Part shown: piece by piece, positions 53,501 through 63,315 of the stretch
Numbering within the stretch: the stretch's first letter is position 1
Layout of the letters: each line of letters opens with the position of its first letter
Source of the DNA: Acidobacteriaceae bacterium
GTDB lineage: Bacteria; Acidobacteriota; Terriglobia; Terriglobales; Acidobacteriaceae
Direction: 5' to 3'
DNA length: 64,000 bases
Assembly: GCA_003138515.1 (NCBI GenBank)
Contig: PLGG01000017.1
Location: 1 to 64,000, forward strand
The notes under the pieces: model-generated
What the model saw: the letters and a program-made list of their open reading frames with translations, nothing else
Databases searched by the model: none
What the model was told of the DNA's origin: nothing
Translations under genes and position numbers: made by a program

Positions 53501-55556
53501 CGCCGCCAACGTCCGCATCTGTGATCACCGGGCTTGTGCCGAACGAGGCGAGCGTGCATGGATCTGCCTGCGAGCACAGATAAATGGCGACTCCTGCCTG
53601 GTTGTTTACGTACCAATTGATGCTCTTGCTCGGGTCGATGGCCACAGGGCCGCCGTAGCCGGAGAGAATCTGCGGCCAGTCCGCAGTTGCGGCCGAACTT
53701 CTCACGCCGGCGGTTCCGTTCACGCCCAGACCAGCCATCAAGTTGTACTGCGACTTTACGACCGGGGACAGGCTGACAACTTCGGCCAGCGAACCCAGGC
53801 TACCGTTCAGGTTCTGGAAATGCGTGGAGTCCGTTGCGGCGCAGGACGATCCTGTCTCGCCGATGGCGTCGGTGGAGCGCCAAAGCCCGCTATCGTTGCC
53901 GAGAAAGATCTCCTGTGGATTGGCGGCGTTCCATGCCAGCGCATGCTGGTATTCAGCCACCTGCGCGCTCATGCAAGTGGTTGAGTTGGTGGTATTGCGC
54001 CACACGCATCCCATGGCCAGGCTGCACTTCCAGAGGTCGTTGGCCCCGGCCAGCAAAAGCGTGTCCTGCTGCGATGGAACCGCGGACAGGGTGAGGTTGT
54101 AGTCGCCATCCGGGATGGTGGCTGCGCCCTGGAGCGTGCTGGTCTCAAGCGCCGCGGTGCTCCACTGTTGGGCGAAGGCGATGGTTGGATTGCTGCACAC
54201 CCCGCCACTAAGGCCGCACTGATCCTGCCAGAGTCCCTGGTCCTGGTTATTCAGGTCGACGGTCCACGCAAACGTGTCGCCGGTTTGAGGATTCACTGCC
54301 AGCGCGCCGCGATAGATGGGACAGGCGATGGAACCGATCTGCCCAGGGTTAGAGGGGCACATCTGCGTTGTGAGCCCGGCGCCGGGCTGCGCAACCATGC
54401 GCGTCCAGGTAACGCCGTCCGGCGACTGGTAATAGCCGTGATCGCGCACCGCGGCAACAAACAACTGCCGCACCGGATTCCAAACCACCGCAGTGGCGGC
54501 GTTGCCCTGCGAAGTGAGAGGAGTGAGCGGACCCTGGAGGATTTTGCCGACACCGTCGGTGATGGTGGCCAAATGCCAGGTGGCTCCACTATCGGTGGAG
54601 TAGAAGAGGCCCTCGAAGGTGTTGAGCGGCCAATCGGCGCCCACCAGCGTGCCTTCATAGGCCTGAGAGACCGCGGCCACCACAAGCTGCGGATTGACGG
54701 AACTCCAGGCAAAGCCGGCAAAGCCCTGCCCGAGGAAGCTGGCGTCCGTGGCGCCGAGGCCCTGCTCCTCGTCCGCGGTCTGCTGGATCACGTTCCAGGT
54801 GTTGCCGCCGTCAGTAGAGCGCAGGATGCCGGCGCCATAGTAGGAGTCGAGCACGTCGTTGGGGTCGCCGGTGCCGGCAAGAATGACGCCGGTTTCGCCC
54901 GGTTGCACCGTAAGAGCGCCAATGCTGATGGAGGCGTCATTGACTCCGCTGAGAGCAGAGACAGTATCGGTGAGAGGAGCGAACACGATGGAGGCAGGCG
55001 CAGCAACACCGGCATTGTTGGCGACCCACACACCCCCGCCCGTGGTGCCGACGTAAAGGCGGTTGCCGGTGGCATCGGAGGGATCGAGGGCGATTGCGGC
55101 GACGCGGCCCGTGACGAGACCAAAGTCCGGCGTTTGAACGGCTGTGGGGCCGAGGGGCTGCCAGGTACTCGCGGGCGCGGCGCTGCCAGCGCTTTGGATC
55201 TGGACCGCCGGAGTGCCAAATGGAGCGCCGAGGCTTATCCCGCCTAAGTGACGGAGGGCGCCCGACCTGGGCGGCAGGCGATGGCCGGGTGTCCACCCGC
55301 GCTGGGCGAGAAAGTGCTGCGCCTCAAGAACGCGAGGGGGAAGTGGCGTGGGCTTGGGAGATTTTTGTGGAGCAGGATTTGCTTGGGAATGCGGATTCTG
55401 TGCTTGAGCCGCTGGGCCAAGCGAGAGGAGCGCCAGGAGGCACGAGGACAAGGCCGCGCCCGCCCATGCGCCAAGGGCAGAATGCTGCCAAGGCCGCCTA
55501 GATCGCTTCGATGCCCCGCCGCCACGGAGGGGGCCCATACATTTTGGATCGGACAT
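50541..55556 (-). CDS. Giant secreted protein: Asp-box propeller plus five ASH/HYDIN-like domains
   Basis: About 1671 residues. Signal region AWAGAALSSCLLALLSLGPA. The first ~900 residues carry sortilin/BNR-type Asp-boxes (STDGGNTW, STDSGATW, STNGGATW), so a beta-propeller. Then five ~105-residue beta-sandwich repeats of the ASH/choice-of-anchor type (LAFPSQVFNT, VTFGQVEVRT, LSFPPTPEGQ, LTFTNQQPGV, IVFPVVAAGQ), each with a Cys pair. At the end an Ig-like domain is interrupted by KPNLAKPNLVGPN, two hydrophobic spans flanking FKRRKLF, the lipobox-like LATGVSSC and a Gly-rich linker, with a final strand GTYTIPVSVTS. Probably surface-displayed. Start among GTG 55568, ATG 55556 and ATG 55538. Its stop is 59 bases before gatC. 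Confidence 0.9.
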   Translation of the reverse strand: MSDPKCMGPLRGGGASKRSRRPWQHSALGAWAGAALSSCLLALLSLGPAAQAQNPHSQANPAPQKSPKPTPLPPRVLEAQHFLAQRGWTPGHRLPPRSGALRHLGGISLGAPFGTPAVQIQSAGSAAPASTWQPLGPTAVQTPDFGLVTGRVAAIALDPSDATGNRLYVGTTGGGVWVANNAGVAAPASIVFAPLTDTVSALSGVNDASISIGALTVQPGETGVILAGTGDPNDVLDSYYGAGILRSTDGGNTWNVIQQTADEEQGLGATDASFLGQGFAGFAWSSVNPQLVVAAVSQAYEGTLVGADWPLNTFEGLFYSTDSGATWHLATITDGVGKILQGPLTPLTSQGNAATAVVWNPVRQLFVAAVRDHGYYQSPDGVTWTRMVAQPGAGLTTQMCPSNPGQIGSIACPIYRGALAVNPQTGDTFAWTVDLNNQDQGLWQDQCGLSGGVCSNPTIAFAQQWSTAALETSTLQGAATIPDGDYNLTLSAVPSQQDTLLLAGANDLWKCSLAMGCVWRNTTNSTTCMSAQVAEYQHALAWNAANPQEIFLGNDSGLWRSTDAIGETGSSCAATDSTHFQNLNGSLGSLAEVVSLSPVVKSQYNLMAGLGVNGTAGVRSSAATADWPQILSGYGGPVAIDPSKSINWYVNNQAGVAIYLCSQADPCTLASFGTSPVITDADVGGDGDTMPTPAPFLVDPVVHDQLLIGTCRVWRGPANGAGWTAGNAISPILDSGATDVPCNGDGLIRAIAAMLVSSGSEAIYVGMYGAASNGANLPGHILSATFDPFSGAAPVWQDLTMNPVVNDARSLNSKNFDISSVTIDTHDPTGNTVYITLAGMDSSAARIQVVYRSTNGGATWTGITANLPVAPANSLAIDPQSANTVYVATDQGVYFTTQVANCAQSTSNCWSVFGAGLPAAPAVALSAAPNTASAPVLVAGTYGRGIWQTPLWSAGTGLTAAAATPSSLAFPSQVFNTPSSPLTVSLANTGSLALTPTSIAMNGDFSETDDCVNATVAAGASCAIQVTFAPQATGPRSGEMTIYANVYGGQLTVDLTGIGAPAGVVILAPATVTFGQVEVRTTSAPLQVTATNSGAAAIPIGSIVITPPFNLSSNSCGTTSLAPNSSCQLAVAFAPTEAGPASGLLTFTDGAGTQSVELGGTGVSPPTDVLNPTSLSFPPTPEGQLSSAQTVTITNSGGLLLTSISISASAQFQESNTCGTKLAAGAVCIISAIFAPTQTGTVSGTLTIGDILRSQPQTVSLSGTGLGAPALNVNPTSLTFTNQQPGVPSTPQTVTVSNTGGSPMANVGFSIVGAAASSYSIAATTCGALLASGSSCAVQIVFTPSATGAIAATLAVSSSTFGVAPASVPLNGSGILASGLATNPAQIVFPVVAAGQSSTAQPVTVTNSSGYAISTVSLAAAAPFSVTQNTCTGGLAAGANCTASVVFQPSAGGSATGALTVTSSTVATPATVPLSGTGFDFAVSITGPVSQTVASGQQASFTMIVAPVGSGGTFAFSCGTLPTNALCLFNPATQTLNAGVQGNVLVEISTGNGSAARLEKPNLAKPNLVGPNFATPNSGGPAFPRALPLACGLLLVSVAVFKRRKLFLLVVLAAILATGVSSCTSSGGGTGGGGSGGNGGGSKTPPGTYTIPVSVTSMGITHSLNVTLTVD

Positions 55557-55876
55557 TGGATTCGTCACGCGAAACCAGACTTTGATTCCGGCTTCCCCTT
55601 TTCTAAAAATCTTCCAATGGGGATGAGCTCGGAATCCATCCGATAACGCTCAACGAAACACGCAATTTCCGGGAATGAGATTGTCGCCCATTATAGGACG
55701 GGGTGAAGGATCGTCAACTGTGACCCGTGACACAGGCGTGGAAGCAAACGCGCAGCCTCGCGCTGCCGCAATCAGACCTGACGTGCGCCCAATGCAGGCC
55801 GTTAGGATGGAAGGATTGCGCTTCCGCTCAGCCCCTGTCGGACGCATCCCCGCTTTTTTGTGATTGAGGTCTTCCG
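55557..55876. other. Divergent region giant gene / esterase gene
   Basis: About 320 bases, no gene recognised. Both promoters should be here; no clear boxes seen. Confidence 0.45.
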
Positions 55877-57712
55877 ATGAGTAGATTGATGTTCGCCGTT
55901 CTCCTGACCTTTGCCGCTTTGGGTCTCCACGCCCAGGACTACACTCTTGGCCCCGATTCGCAGCCGCAAGACGGCGTGCCCAAAGGCACGGTGACCAAAT
56001 TCACGCTGACGCCGGGCAAGGATTATCCAGGCACGCCGCACAACTGCGCAATCTATGTGCCTGCGCAGTACGACGCGAGCAAGCCGACGCCGTTCATGAT
56101 CTTTCTTGACGGTAGCCAGGCGCTCGGCGACAGCTTGCGCGTTCCGGTTGTCCTGGACAACCTGATCGCCAAACACGATTTGCCGGCGATGATTGCGATC
56201 TTTGTCGATCCGGGAGTTTTGCCCGTGCTTTCGGATCCATCGCACTCGGAAATCGCACAGAACCGCTACAACCGAATTTATGAATATGATTCGCTGACTC
56301 CGCGCTTTTCGGATTTTCTGGTCAATGAGCTGATCCCCGAAGTGGGAAAGCAGTACAACCTGTCAAAGAATCCCGATGACCGTGCCCTGAGCGGCGTGAG
56401 CACGGGTGCGGTGGGCGCATTCATGGCGGCATGGAACCGGCCCGACCAGTTTCATCGCGTGCTGAGCCTCATCGGGACGTACGTTTCGATGAAGGGCGCG
56501 GACGCGCTGCCCGCGCTGGTGCGCAAGACGGAGCCCAAGCCAATTCGCGTCTTCATGCAGGATGGGTCAGCGGATCATATTACCGCCACGGAGCCTTATG
56601 GAACCAACTTTGCCGGGAGCTGGCCCATCAACAACCAGGTGATGTACGAGGCGCTGGAGTTTGCCGGCTACGATGCGAAGCTGGTGATGGGAACGGACGG
56701 GCACAGCACGAAGCATGGCGGAGCAATTCTGCCCGATGCGCTGCGCTGGCTGTGGCGCGATTATCCCGCGCCGATCGTGGTGCACGAGCCTGCCGCCGCG
56801 CAGAAGCCGGGATGGGATCCCTCCGGGACGGTCTTCTCGACGATCTTCGTCGACAAGCCGTGGCAACAGGTTGGCGGCGATAACGTTTTCGACCGTGATG
56901 TTGGACAAGTTTGGAGTCTTACCTCCGATGCAAAGGGAGACGCATATATTTGCGGCGGAAATACCGTTGAGCGCGTCGATGCAGATGGAAACGTGACGCA
57001 GTTTCTCCAATTGAAAGGCGGCGTGGGGCGCCTCAGATCCGGTGCGGACGGCCGCTGGTACGCATCCTTGGGAACTGACGAAATCGTTTCGTTTAATAAG
57101 ACTAACGGTCCGTTAAATGATCTAAAGATCATAGCGCGAGGCCTTGGCATCTACGATTTTGCGGTCGCACAGAATGGCACGATTTACTTTAGCGGGAGCG
57201 GAAGAACTCGATCAGGCCGAATCGATGCTTCAGGCAAGGTGGAGATGCAGGAGATGGGCCGGACAATTGTCGTGCCCTCGGGACTCGCATTCTCGCCCGA
57301 TCAGTCGATGCTGGTGGTTACCGACTCGGCTTCGCGCTATAGCTGGTCGTTTCAAATCGCAGCCGATGGCTCTCTCATCAACGGCGAGCCCTTTTATCGC
57401 CTGGAAATATCAGAGACGACGGAGTGGAACTTACTAGGCAGCCGCATATGGAGTGTAGCGGAGGACACGACCGGCAACGTCTATTTCGCCACGCCGCTGG
57501 GCATTCAGGTCGCCATGCAAAACGGGCGCATCATGCAGATCCTCAATCCGCCGATTCCCGGCGGGGGGCCGCTGGCTGCGATTACATTTGCCGGCAGCCG
57601 CGACCAGAACTGGCTCTACGCAGTGCAGGATGGAAAGTTGTACCGGCGGCCAGTGAAGGTGACAGGCGCGAATGCGTGGACGGTGGTCAAGCCGCCGAAG
57701 CCGGCGCTGTAA
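55877..57712 (+). CDS. Secreted esterase fused to SMP-30-like beta-propeller
   Basis: 611 residues. Signal peptide MSRLMFAVLLTFAALGLHA. Residues ~40-300: putative esterase (Fes/esterase D type), with PFMIFLDGSQAL, RALSGVSTGAVGAFMAAWNRP carrying the GxSxG nucleophile, and GTDGHSTKHGG with the likely His. Residues ~330-600: a gluconolactonase/SMP-30-like propeller, e.g. VWSLTSDAKGDAYICGG, IYFSGSGRT, PSGLAFSPDQSML. The two activities in one chain suggest release and opening of a sugar ester or lactone; substrate is inference. GAGGT seven bases before ATG 55877. Confidence 0.9.
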   Translation: MSRLMFAVLLTFAALGLHAQDYTLGPDSQPQDGVPKGTVTKFTLTPGKDYPGTPHNCAIYVPAQYDASKPTPFMIFLDGSQALGDSLRVPVVLDNLIAKHDLPAMIAIFVDPGVLPVLSDPSHSEIAQNRYNRIYEYDSLTPRFSDFLVNELIPEVGKQYNLSKNPDDRALSGVSTGAVGAFMAAWNRPDQFHRVLSLIGTYVSMKGADALPALVRKTEPKPIRVFMQDGSADHITATEPYGTNFAGSWPINNQVMYEALEFAGYDAKLVMGTDGHSTKHGGAILPDALRWLWRDYPAPIVVHEPAAAQKPGWDPSGTVFSTIFVDKPWQQVGGDNVFDRDVGQVWSLTSDAKGDAYICGGNTVERVDADGNVTQFLQLKGGVGRLRSGADGRWYASLGTDEIVSFNKTNGPLNDLKIIARGLGIYDFAVAQNGTIYFSGSGRTRSGRIDASGKVEMQEMGRTIVVPSGLAFSPDQSMLVVTDSASRYSWSFQIAADGSLINGEPFYRLEISETTEWNLLGSRIWSVAEDTTGNVYFATPLGIQVAMQNGRIMQILNPPIPGGGPLAAITFAGSRDQNWLYAVQDGKLYRRPVKVTGANAWTVVKPPKPAL

Positions 57713-57767
57713 GGCGCGCGCACAGCAAGGAATTGCATGTTTATGTCGTTGGTGCCATAATCATGTC

Positions 57768-57998
57768 ATGGCAATTCGCACCACCGTCGATATACCGGAA
57801 CCGCTCCATAACCAGCTGCGCCGCAGGGCGGAAGATACAGGCACTTCCATGCGAATGCTTATCGTGCAGGCACTTGAGCAGACCTATTCTGAGCCTCGCA
57901 AAGGAAGGTATGTAACCGGCCCGCTGGTTCGCAAAACGGGGAAACTCGGTCCGCGCTTCCCCGTCGACGAGAATCCTCATGACCTTGTTCTTTCCTGA
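57768..57998 (+). CDS. Ribbon-helix-helix antitoxin (module 3)
   Basis: 76 residues: MAIRTTVDIPEPLHNQLRRR then AEDTGTSMRMLIVQALEQTY is the RHH fold. C-terminus GPLVRKTGKLGPRFPVDENP should bind toxin. Overlaps the PIN toxin gene by 20 bases. Start ATG 57768. Confidence 0.85.
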   Translation: MAIRTTVDIPEPLHNQLRRRAEDTGTSMRMLIVQALEQTYSEPRKGRYVTGPLVRKTGKLGPRFPVDENPHDLVLS

Positions 57999-58425
57999 TC
58001 TGAATGTATGGTTGGCTCTCTCTGTTGCCGACCACGCGCACAGGTCTGTTGCTGCGAACTACCTTTCTCGCCTCACCGCGAACGACAGACTCATCTTCTC
58101 CCGGTATACCCAGCTTGGGCTGCTGCGGCTTCTCACCAATCCTGCAGTGATGGGAAACCAGACCTTGACTCTCAAAGAAGCCTGGCGGGTATACGATAGC
58201 TGGCTCGAGGATCCGCGCGTAGAGTTCTATCTGGAGCCGCGGGGAGTGGATTCCAAGCTCCGCAGTATAACAAAGCTTTTCGCGTCCTTGCCCGCTTCAA
58301 AGGCGATTGGAGACTGCTGGATGCTAGCCTTTGCGGCGGAAATCCAAGCAATTCTCGTCACCTTTGACGGAGCTCTTTACGGTCATGCAAAGAAGCTGGG
58401 CTATTCTGCAATGATTCCGGCCTGA
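57979..58425 (+). CDS. vapC: PIN-domain ribonuclease toxin, VapC type (module 3)
   Basis: 148 residues: TLFFPDLNVWLALSVADHAHR has the first Asp; IGDCWMLAFAAEIQAILVTFDGAL the later acidic residues. Subtype with DxNVWLAL start, unlike modules 1 and 2. Convergent with the oxidase operon. Confidence 0.9.
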   Translation: MTLFFPDLNVWLALSVADHAHRSVAANYLSRLTANDRLIFSRYTQLGLLRLLTNPAVMGNQTLTLKEAWRVYDSWLEDPRVEFYLEPRGVDSKLRSITKLFASLPASKAIGDCWMLAFAAEIQAILVTFDGALYGHAKKLGYSAMIPA

Positions 58426-58511
58426 TGCGCGGCGAGATTTTCGACTTTTGCGAAAAGCAAGCAAGGGCCACGCCAAGGCGGCCCTCATGCTGACAACTAA
58501 CAAATGTCTTT

Positions 58512-58886
58512 CTACCACCGTCCCCACGCGCGGCTGAAGTAATCGGTCATCGTCATTCCGATGAGGGCGAGAAAAGTAAACACGCCGCAGGCCACTGTAA
58601 GTTTGGTCAGCTTGGTGCTGTACTTCACGTGCATGAAGAACAGGACAACGAGAACCATTTTTGTGCAGGCGATGGCGAGCGCGACGGCGGGATTCCAGAA
58701 AAGGGTGAGTCCCGGAGCGATATGCCATTCGCCGAGGTCGATAAAGGACGCCCAGACGGTGAGTCCCGTGCCCACGAGCAGCGCGAGGAGAATCGCCAGA
58801 TAGATTACCGGGCTCACGATGTGGTGTTCGTGTTCGTGCTCTTCCTTTTGCTCGAATTGTCCGTCGTGTTCGCTCATTCCATCCAT
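58512..58886 (-). CDS. Cytochrome c oxidase subunit IV (caa3/CyoD-like)
   Basis: 124 residues, three spans: VIYLAILLALLVGTGLTVW, LALAIACTKMVLVVLFFMHV, LTVACGVFTFLALIGMTM. His-rich start EHEHEHHI. Fourth oxidase subunit, four bases after subunit III. Starts ATG 58886 or 58877. Confidence 0.9.
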   Translation of the reverse strand: MDGMSEHDGQFEQKEEHEHEHHIVSPVIYLAILLALLVGTGLTVWASFIDLGEWHIAPGLTLFWNPAVALAIACTKMVLVVLFFMHVKYSTKLTKLTVACGVFTFLALIGMTMTDYFSRAWGRW

Positions 58887-58890
58887 CCTG

Positions 58891-59646
58891 TCAGTGCCGG
58901 CTGATTAAGTACAACAATGGGAACAGGAAGATCCAGATAATATCCACGAAGTGCCAGTAAAGGCCGAAGTTCTCAACGTAAGTAACGTGTCCTGTCGTGT
59001 AGGCTCCGGCTCGCGCCCGGACAATCATGAACCCCAGAATCGAGATACCGATGATCATGTGCAGGGCGTGCATTCCGGTCATGGCGAAGTAGAGGAAGAA
59101 GTACATCTGAGCCTTCTGGGCCATGTCGGGCGCCAGCGGCTGGTCGCCAGGATAATCCTTATGCACCTCGGGGTCCGAGGCCGGATTGAGAAACGACGCA
59201 TCGCTCCAATTCAACCCAGGGACATGGTGCTTCTCCCACTTCTCGTGATACTCGATGGTCTTGATGCCGAGGAAGGCCAATCCGAGGACGAAGGTGAGCG
59301 AGAGGCAAAGAACCAGCGCGCCTTTGCGGCGCGTCTCTGCTGACCAAACGCCCATGGCCATGGTGAAGCTGGACATAATGAGAACTGCCGTATTCGCTGT
59401 GCCCCACCCAATGTTCAACTGGTGCGACGCCTCAACGAACGCCGGGTAGTACCAGTTGCGCATGATCAGGTACGAGGTAAAGAGCCCGCCGAAGAACATG
59501 ACCTCAGTGAGCAGGAACAGCCACATGGCGAAGTTCGTTGTGTCTGCCTGCTGCTCGACGGTTTCGAAGTGGTGGCGCTGATAGGGCGGATGCTCATGAT
59601 GAGTTTCCGCGGCAGCGCTGTTGGAGATTGCCGTGCTATCCGACAC
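58891..59646 (-). CDS. ctaE: Cytochrome c oxidase subunit III
   Basis: 251 residues. [43 protein letters not shown] and final [20 protein letters not shown] are subunit III hallmarks. Five to six spans. Overlaps subunit I by 11 bases. Confidence 0.95.
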   Translation of the reverse strand: MSDSTAISNSAAAETHHEHPPYQRHHFETVEQQADTTNFAMWLFLLTEVMFFGGLFTSYLIMRNWYYPAFVEASHQLNIGWGTANTAVLIMSSFTMAMGVWSAETRRKGALVLCLSLTFVLGLAFLGIKTIEYHEKWEKHHVPGLNWSDASFLNPASDPEVHKDYPGDQPLAPDMAQKAQMYFFLYFAMTGMHALHMIIGISILGFMIVRARAGAYTTGHVTYVENFGLYWHFVDIIWIFLFPLLYLISRH

Positions 59647-61303
59647 TCGCCACCTCTTTCTGTTGTTGTTGCTCGAGCCACTCGTAGTCGTAGGCTTCGT
59701 GATCCATGATGGGGGTCTCGAGGAAGTTCTCGGTCAACGGCGGCGACTGCGTTTGCCACTCCAGGCCCGTTGCCTGCCAGGGATTATTTCCGGCGATGGC
59801 CCCGTACTTCAGCGACCAGGTGAGGTAAAGAACCGGCAGCAAGTAACCCACGCCGAGGATGGTCGCGCCCGCTGTTGAGAAAACGTTCAGCGCCTGAAAT
59901 TCAGGAGGGTAGGCGGCATAGCGCCGCGGCATGCCCAACGTGCCCAGGATGAACTGCGGGAAGAACGTGAAGTTGAATCCGATAAAAGTGACCACGGCGG
60001 CAAACTGCGAGATCTTTTCCGGGTACATGCGGCCGGTCCACTTGGGCCACCAGAAGTGAATGCCGGATAGAAACGCCATCAACATTCCGCCGACCATGAC
60101 GAAATGGAAGTGGGCCACGATGAAGTAGGTCTCTGTGAGGTGAATGTCGGTGCCGGTCGAGCCGAGGAAGACACCCGTCATGCCGCCGATGGTGAACAGG
60201 CCCATGAAGCCGAAGGCGTAGAGCATGGGCGTCTCAAAGGTGATGGACCCTTTGTAGAGCGTGAAGGCCCAGTTGAAGATTTTGATGGCCGAGGGCACGG
60301 CGACCAGCATGGTGAGCAACGAAAAGACCAGCGCCGCGTAGTTAGAGATGCCCATGATGAACATGTGGTGGGCCCAGACAAAGAATCCGAAGACGGCGAT
60401 GGCCACCGAGGAAAACGCGACCGCCGTATAGCCGAAGACGCGCTTGCGGCTGAAGGTAGAGATCACCTCGGAGATCACTCCCATGCCGGGCAGAATCATG
60501 ATGTAAACGGCGGGGTGCGAGTAGAACCAGAACAAATGCTGGAAGAGAATCGGGTCGCCGCCGTAAGCGGGATCGAAGACGCCGATGTGCACGGTGCGCT
60601 CGAGGACCACCAGCACCAGGGTGATGGCCAGCACCGGCGTGCCCAGCACCATAAGGATGCTGGCCGCGTAATTCGCCCAGACGAACAGCGGCAACCGGAA
60701 CCATGTCATGCCCGGGCAGCGCATCTTGTGGATGGTGACGATGAAGTTGAGGCCGGTGAAGATGGAACTGAATCCGGCGACGAAGATGGCGAGTCCGGTA
60801 GAGATGACGTGCGTGTTGAGGTAGTGCGTGGAGAGCGGACTGGTGAAGGTCCAGCCAGTGTCGACGCCGCCGGCGGCCATGGTGTAAATGACCATGAAGC
60901 CGGCGATGATATAGAGATACCAGCTGAGCAGATTGACTTTGGGCAGCGCCAGATCCTTGGCCCCAACCATCATGGGAATCACGAAATTCCCGATCGTAGC
61001 GGGCACCGATGGCACAAGGAACAAGAACACCATGATGACGCCGTGCATGGTGAACACTTTGTTGTAGGTGTCGGCGGCCATGAGTGAAGTCTGCGGCGTG
61101 AGCAGTTCCAGGCGGATGAGGCCGGCGAGGGACCCGCCGATAAAGAAGAAGAATGTAATCGAGATCAGGTAGAGCGTGGCGATCCGCTTGTGATCGCCGG
61201 TCAGCAGCCAGCTGAGCAGGCCGTTCTCTTTGGTCAGGAAGTTCATCTTGGGGATCCTGGCCGTGGACTGATCGGGAAGACTGACGATGGTGGCAGCGCT
61301 CAT
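59636..61303 (-). CDS. ctaD: Cytochrome c oxidase subunit I
   Basis: 555 residues, 12-13 spans. Heme-copper ligands: [22 protein letters not shown] (CuB His-Tyr region), [22 protein letters not shown]. Reduces O2 at the binuclear centre and pumps protons. AAGGAGGT before ATG 61303; overlaps subunit II stop by four bases. Confidence 0.98.
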   Translation of the reverse strand: MSAATIVSLPDQSTARIPKMNFLTKENGLLSWLLTGDHKRIATLYLISITFFFFIGGSLAGLIRLELLTPQTSLMAADTYNKVFTMHGVIMVFLFLVPSVPATIGNFVIPMMVGAKDLALPKVNLLSWYLYIIAGFMVIYTMAAGGVDTGWTFTSPLSTHYLNTHVISTGLAIFVAGFSSIFTGLNFIVTIHKMRCPGMTWFRLPLFVWANYAASILMVLGTPVLAITLVLVVLERTVHIGVFDPAYGGDPILFQHLFWFYSHPAVYIMILPGMGVISEVISTFSRKRVFGYTAVAFSSVAIAVFGFFVWAHHMFIMGISNYAALVFSLLTMLVAVPSAIKIFNWAFTLYKGSITFETPMLYAFGFMGLFTIGGMTGVFLGSTGTDIHLTETYFIVAHFHFVMVGGMLMAFLSGIHFWWPKWTGRMYPEKISQFAAVVTFIGFNFTFFPQFILGTLGMPRRYAAYPPEFQALNVFSTAGATILGVGYLLPVLYLTWSLKYGAIAGNNPWQATGLEWQTQSPPLTENFLETPIMDHEAYDYEWLEQQQQKEVASVG

Positions 61304-62379
61304 GGTTTGACCTCCTTCTGCGCCGCGGGCGCCTTGCCCGGCGTCGCTGCTTTACCGGCCGGGCTCTCAGGAACCAGATCGGTGGTGTTGAGGGTCTGCT
61401 GGACACGGTAATCGGAATCGAGATTCTTGATGTACTCCACCAGCGCGATCACGCCTTCTTCGCTCACCTGGCCCTGGTAGGTGGGCATGATGGGCGCATA
61501 GCCCTGCGTGATGTGCTGCGAGGGGTTCAGAATGGCCTGTCGCAGATAGGCGTCGTCGGCGGTGATGGTCTCCCCAGTAGAGAGCGTGAGCCTGGAGTCG
61601 TAGACGTTCGCCAGACTGGGCCCGCGGGCGTCGGGCCGCGTGTTGTGGCACGAACTGCAGCTCAGGCTGGTGAAGAGCCGCTCGCCGTCCTGGGCCAGCG
61701 AATTGCCGCTGGTGGAGCCTTCGAGCCACTTCTTGAAGTCGTCGGGCGTCATCACAACCACGTCGCCGATCATCTGCGAATGATTAGTGCCGCAGTATTG
61801 GGTGCAGAAAAGGTGATAGGTGCCGGGCGTTGTGGCCTCGAACCAGACTGTGGTGTAACGGCCCGGAATGGCCTCGCGCTTGACGCGAAACGCGGGGATG
61901 GAGAAGCTGTGAAACACATCCTGCGAGATGAGCGTCAACTGGATGGGACGGCCGACGGGCACATGCAGAGCGTTGATCTCGTGCTGGCCGCCGGGATGCT
62001 CGGCCTTCCACATCCACTGCTTGCCCACGACGTAGATGTTCATGGCGTTGGCCGGCGGCGTATAGATGCGGAAGTAGAGCAGCGCGCCCCACACGAACAT
62101 GATGAGGAACAGGCCCAGAGGAATGATGGTCCAGGTGGCCTCGAGAATTGTGGAGCCTTCGATCTGAACTGCTTTGGGATGGCGCTTCTTGCTGTAAAGG
62201 ATGGAGAAACTGACAATCAGCAAAACCACAATCACCAGCCCAACCAGGCTGACCAGCGCCATGAAGAAATAGAGCGCATCCATTTCGGGCGCAATCTTCG
62301 ATGCTTCGGGCGGAAAGAGCGCGAAGTGGGTCAACCATTTCTGGAGAAACTGCCACAATACTGGGCTGATGTGGTCCAT
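61300..62379 (-). CDS. ctaC: Cytochrome c oxidase subunit II with fused cytochrome c
   Basis: 359 residues. Two N-terminal spans, cupredoxin domain with CuA ligands in [12 protein letters not shown], then a C-terminal heme c domain: [19 protein letters not shown] and axial Met in [14 protein letters not shown]. The fused cytochrome marks a caa3-type oxidase. Pro/Lys-rich end. Confidence 0.97.
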   Translation of the reverse strand: MDHISPVLWQFLQKWLTHFALFPPEASKIAPEMDALYFFMALVSLVGLVIVVLLIVSFSILYSKKRHPKAVQIEGSTILEATWTIIPLGLFLIMFVWGALLYFRIYTPPANAMNIYVVGKQWMWKAEHPGGQHEINALHVPVGRPIQLTLISQDVFHSFSIPAFRVKREAIPGRYTTVWFEATTPGTYHLFCTQYCGTNHSQMIGDVVVMTPDDFKKWLEGSTSGNSLAQDGERLFTSLSCSSCHNTRPDARGPSLANVYDSRLTLSTGETITADDAYLRQAILNPSQHITQGYAPIMPTYQGQVSEEGVIALVEYIKNLDSDYRVQQTLNTTDLVPESPAGKAATPGKAPAAQKEVKP

Positions 62380-62383
62380 TCCC

Positions 62384-63313
62384 TTATCCGTTCACTTTCT
62401 TTGCTCTATCGGGAGTCTCTGTTCCCGCTGGGTGATCGTGCTTTAAATCGCGGCGGAACATCACCAGCATGAATCCGCCTAGAAGCATCACCGTGAGAAA
62501 CCCTCCCAACTGGATCACGCGCGCAATGATCAGATCGTGCGTGTTTCTAGTGGGATCGTAGTGATAGCAGTAGGTAAGAATGTTGTCTACAGGCGATCCG
62601 ATGCGATTCGACGAGGCTTCGTCGAGGCCCAGCAGCATGTCCTTGGGCGAGTACTCGACTCCCATGTAGTACTGGGCCAGCTTGCCCTCCGGAGTCAAGA
62701 TCTGAATCGAGCTGGCATGCGCGTATTGCATCTGATTGCTGCCCGGCACGGTGAGCTTGACGTAGCGAAAGCCGACTGCCTGGGTGAGAGCATCGATATT
62801 CGGTTGCGTGCCCGTGAGGAAGTGCCATCCGTTGGCCGTTTCGGGCCGGCCATAGCGCTTCACGTACTCGCGCTTCTTCGCAGCGGCCAAGTCCGTGCCC
62901 TCGCTGGGATCGATGCTGACCACGATGATGTTGAAGTCCTTGCCGGGAACGTAGCGAACCATTTCGAGAGAGCTGGTAAGGCCGTCAAGTTCCTCTGAGC
63001 AGAGCATGGGGCAGCGGTAGTAAACCAGCGCCAGAATCGCGGGGCGCTTGCCAAAGTAGCTGGCCAGCGTGACCTGTTGCCCGGCGTCGTCAGTGAAGGC
63101 AAGGTTGAGCGGCAACTGCGTGTTGAGATGCTGGTCGATGCCCACGCCATTGAGCAGAGTCGGTGGCCTGTCGTTGGTTGGACCCGTTTCCTTGTCGCCG
63201 TAACTGGAGACCTGCGCGGAGAGGAGCGGGCTGCCGAGCGAAAGCAGAATCGCGCCCGCAGCGGCCATCGCCGTGCTGCGTAAATGTCTCCGGATTGTGA
63301 CTGCCGATTGCAC
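62384..63313 (-). CDS. SCO1/SenC-family copper chaperone
   Basis: 309 residues. N-terminal span/signal (AAAGAILLSLGSPLLSAQ), thioredoxin-like domain with YYRCPMLCSEELDG (CxxxC copper site) and a C-terminal span LGGFLTVMLLGGFMLVMF, which is unusual for SCO. Delivers Cu to the CuA site of subunit II, four bases downstream. Confidence 0.93.
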   Translation of the reverse strand: MQSAVTIRRHLRSTAMAAAGAILLSLGSPLLSAQVSSYGDKETGPTNDRPPTLLNGVGIDQHLNTQLPLNLAFTDDAGQQVTLASYFGKRPAILALVYYRCPMLCSEELDGLTSSLEMVRYVPGKDFNIIVVSIDPSEGTDLAAAKKREYVKRYGRPETANGWHFLTGTQPNIDALTQAVGFRYVKLTVPGSNQMQYAHASSIQILTPEGKLAQYYMGVEYSPKDMLLGLDEASSNRIGSPVDNILTYCYHYDPTRNTHDLIIARVIQLGGFLTVMLLGGFMLVMFRRDLKHDHPAGTETPDRAKKVNG

Positions 63314-63315
63314 GG

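Noticed and set aside
60104-61087. 327-residue open frame on the plus strand
   Set aside because: Antisense of oxidase subunit I; extreme His/Asp/Glu content is an artefact of the opposing codons.
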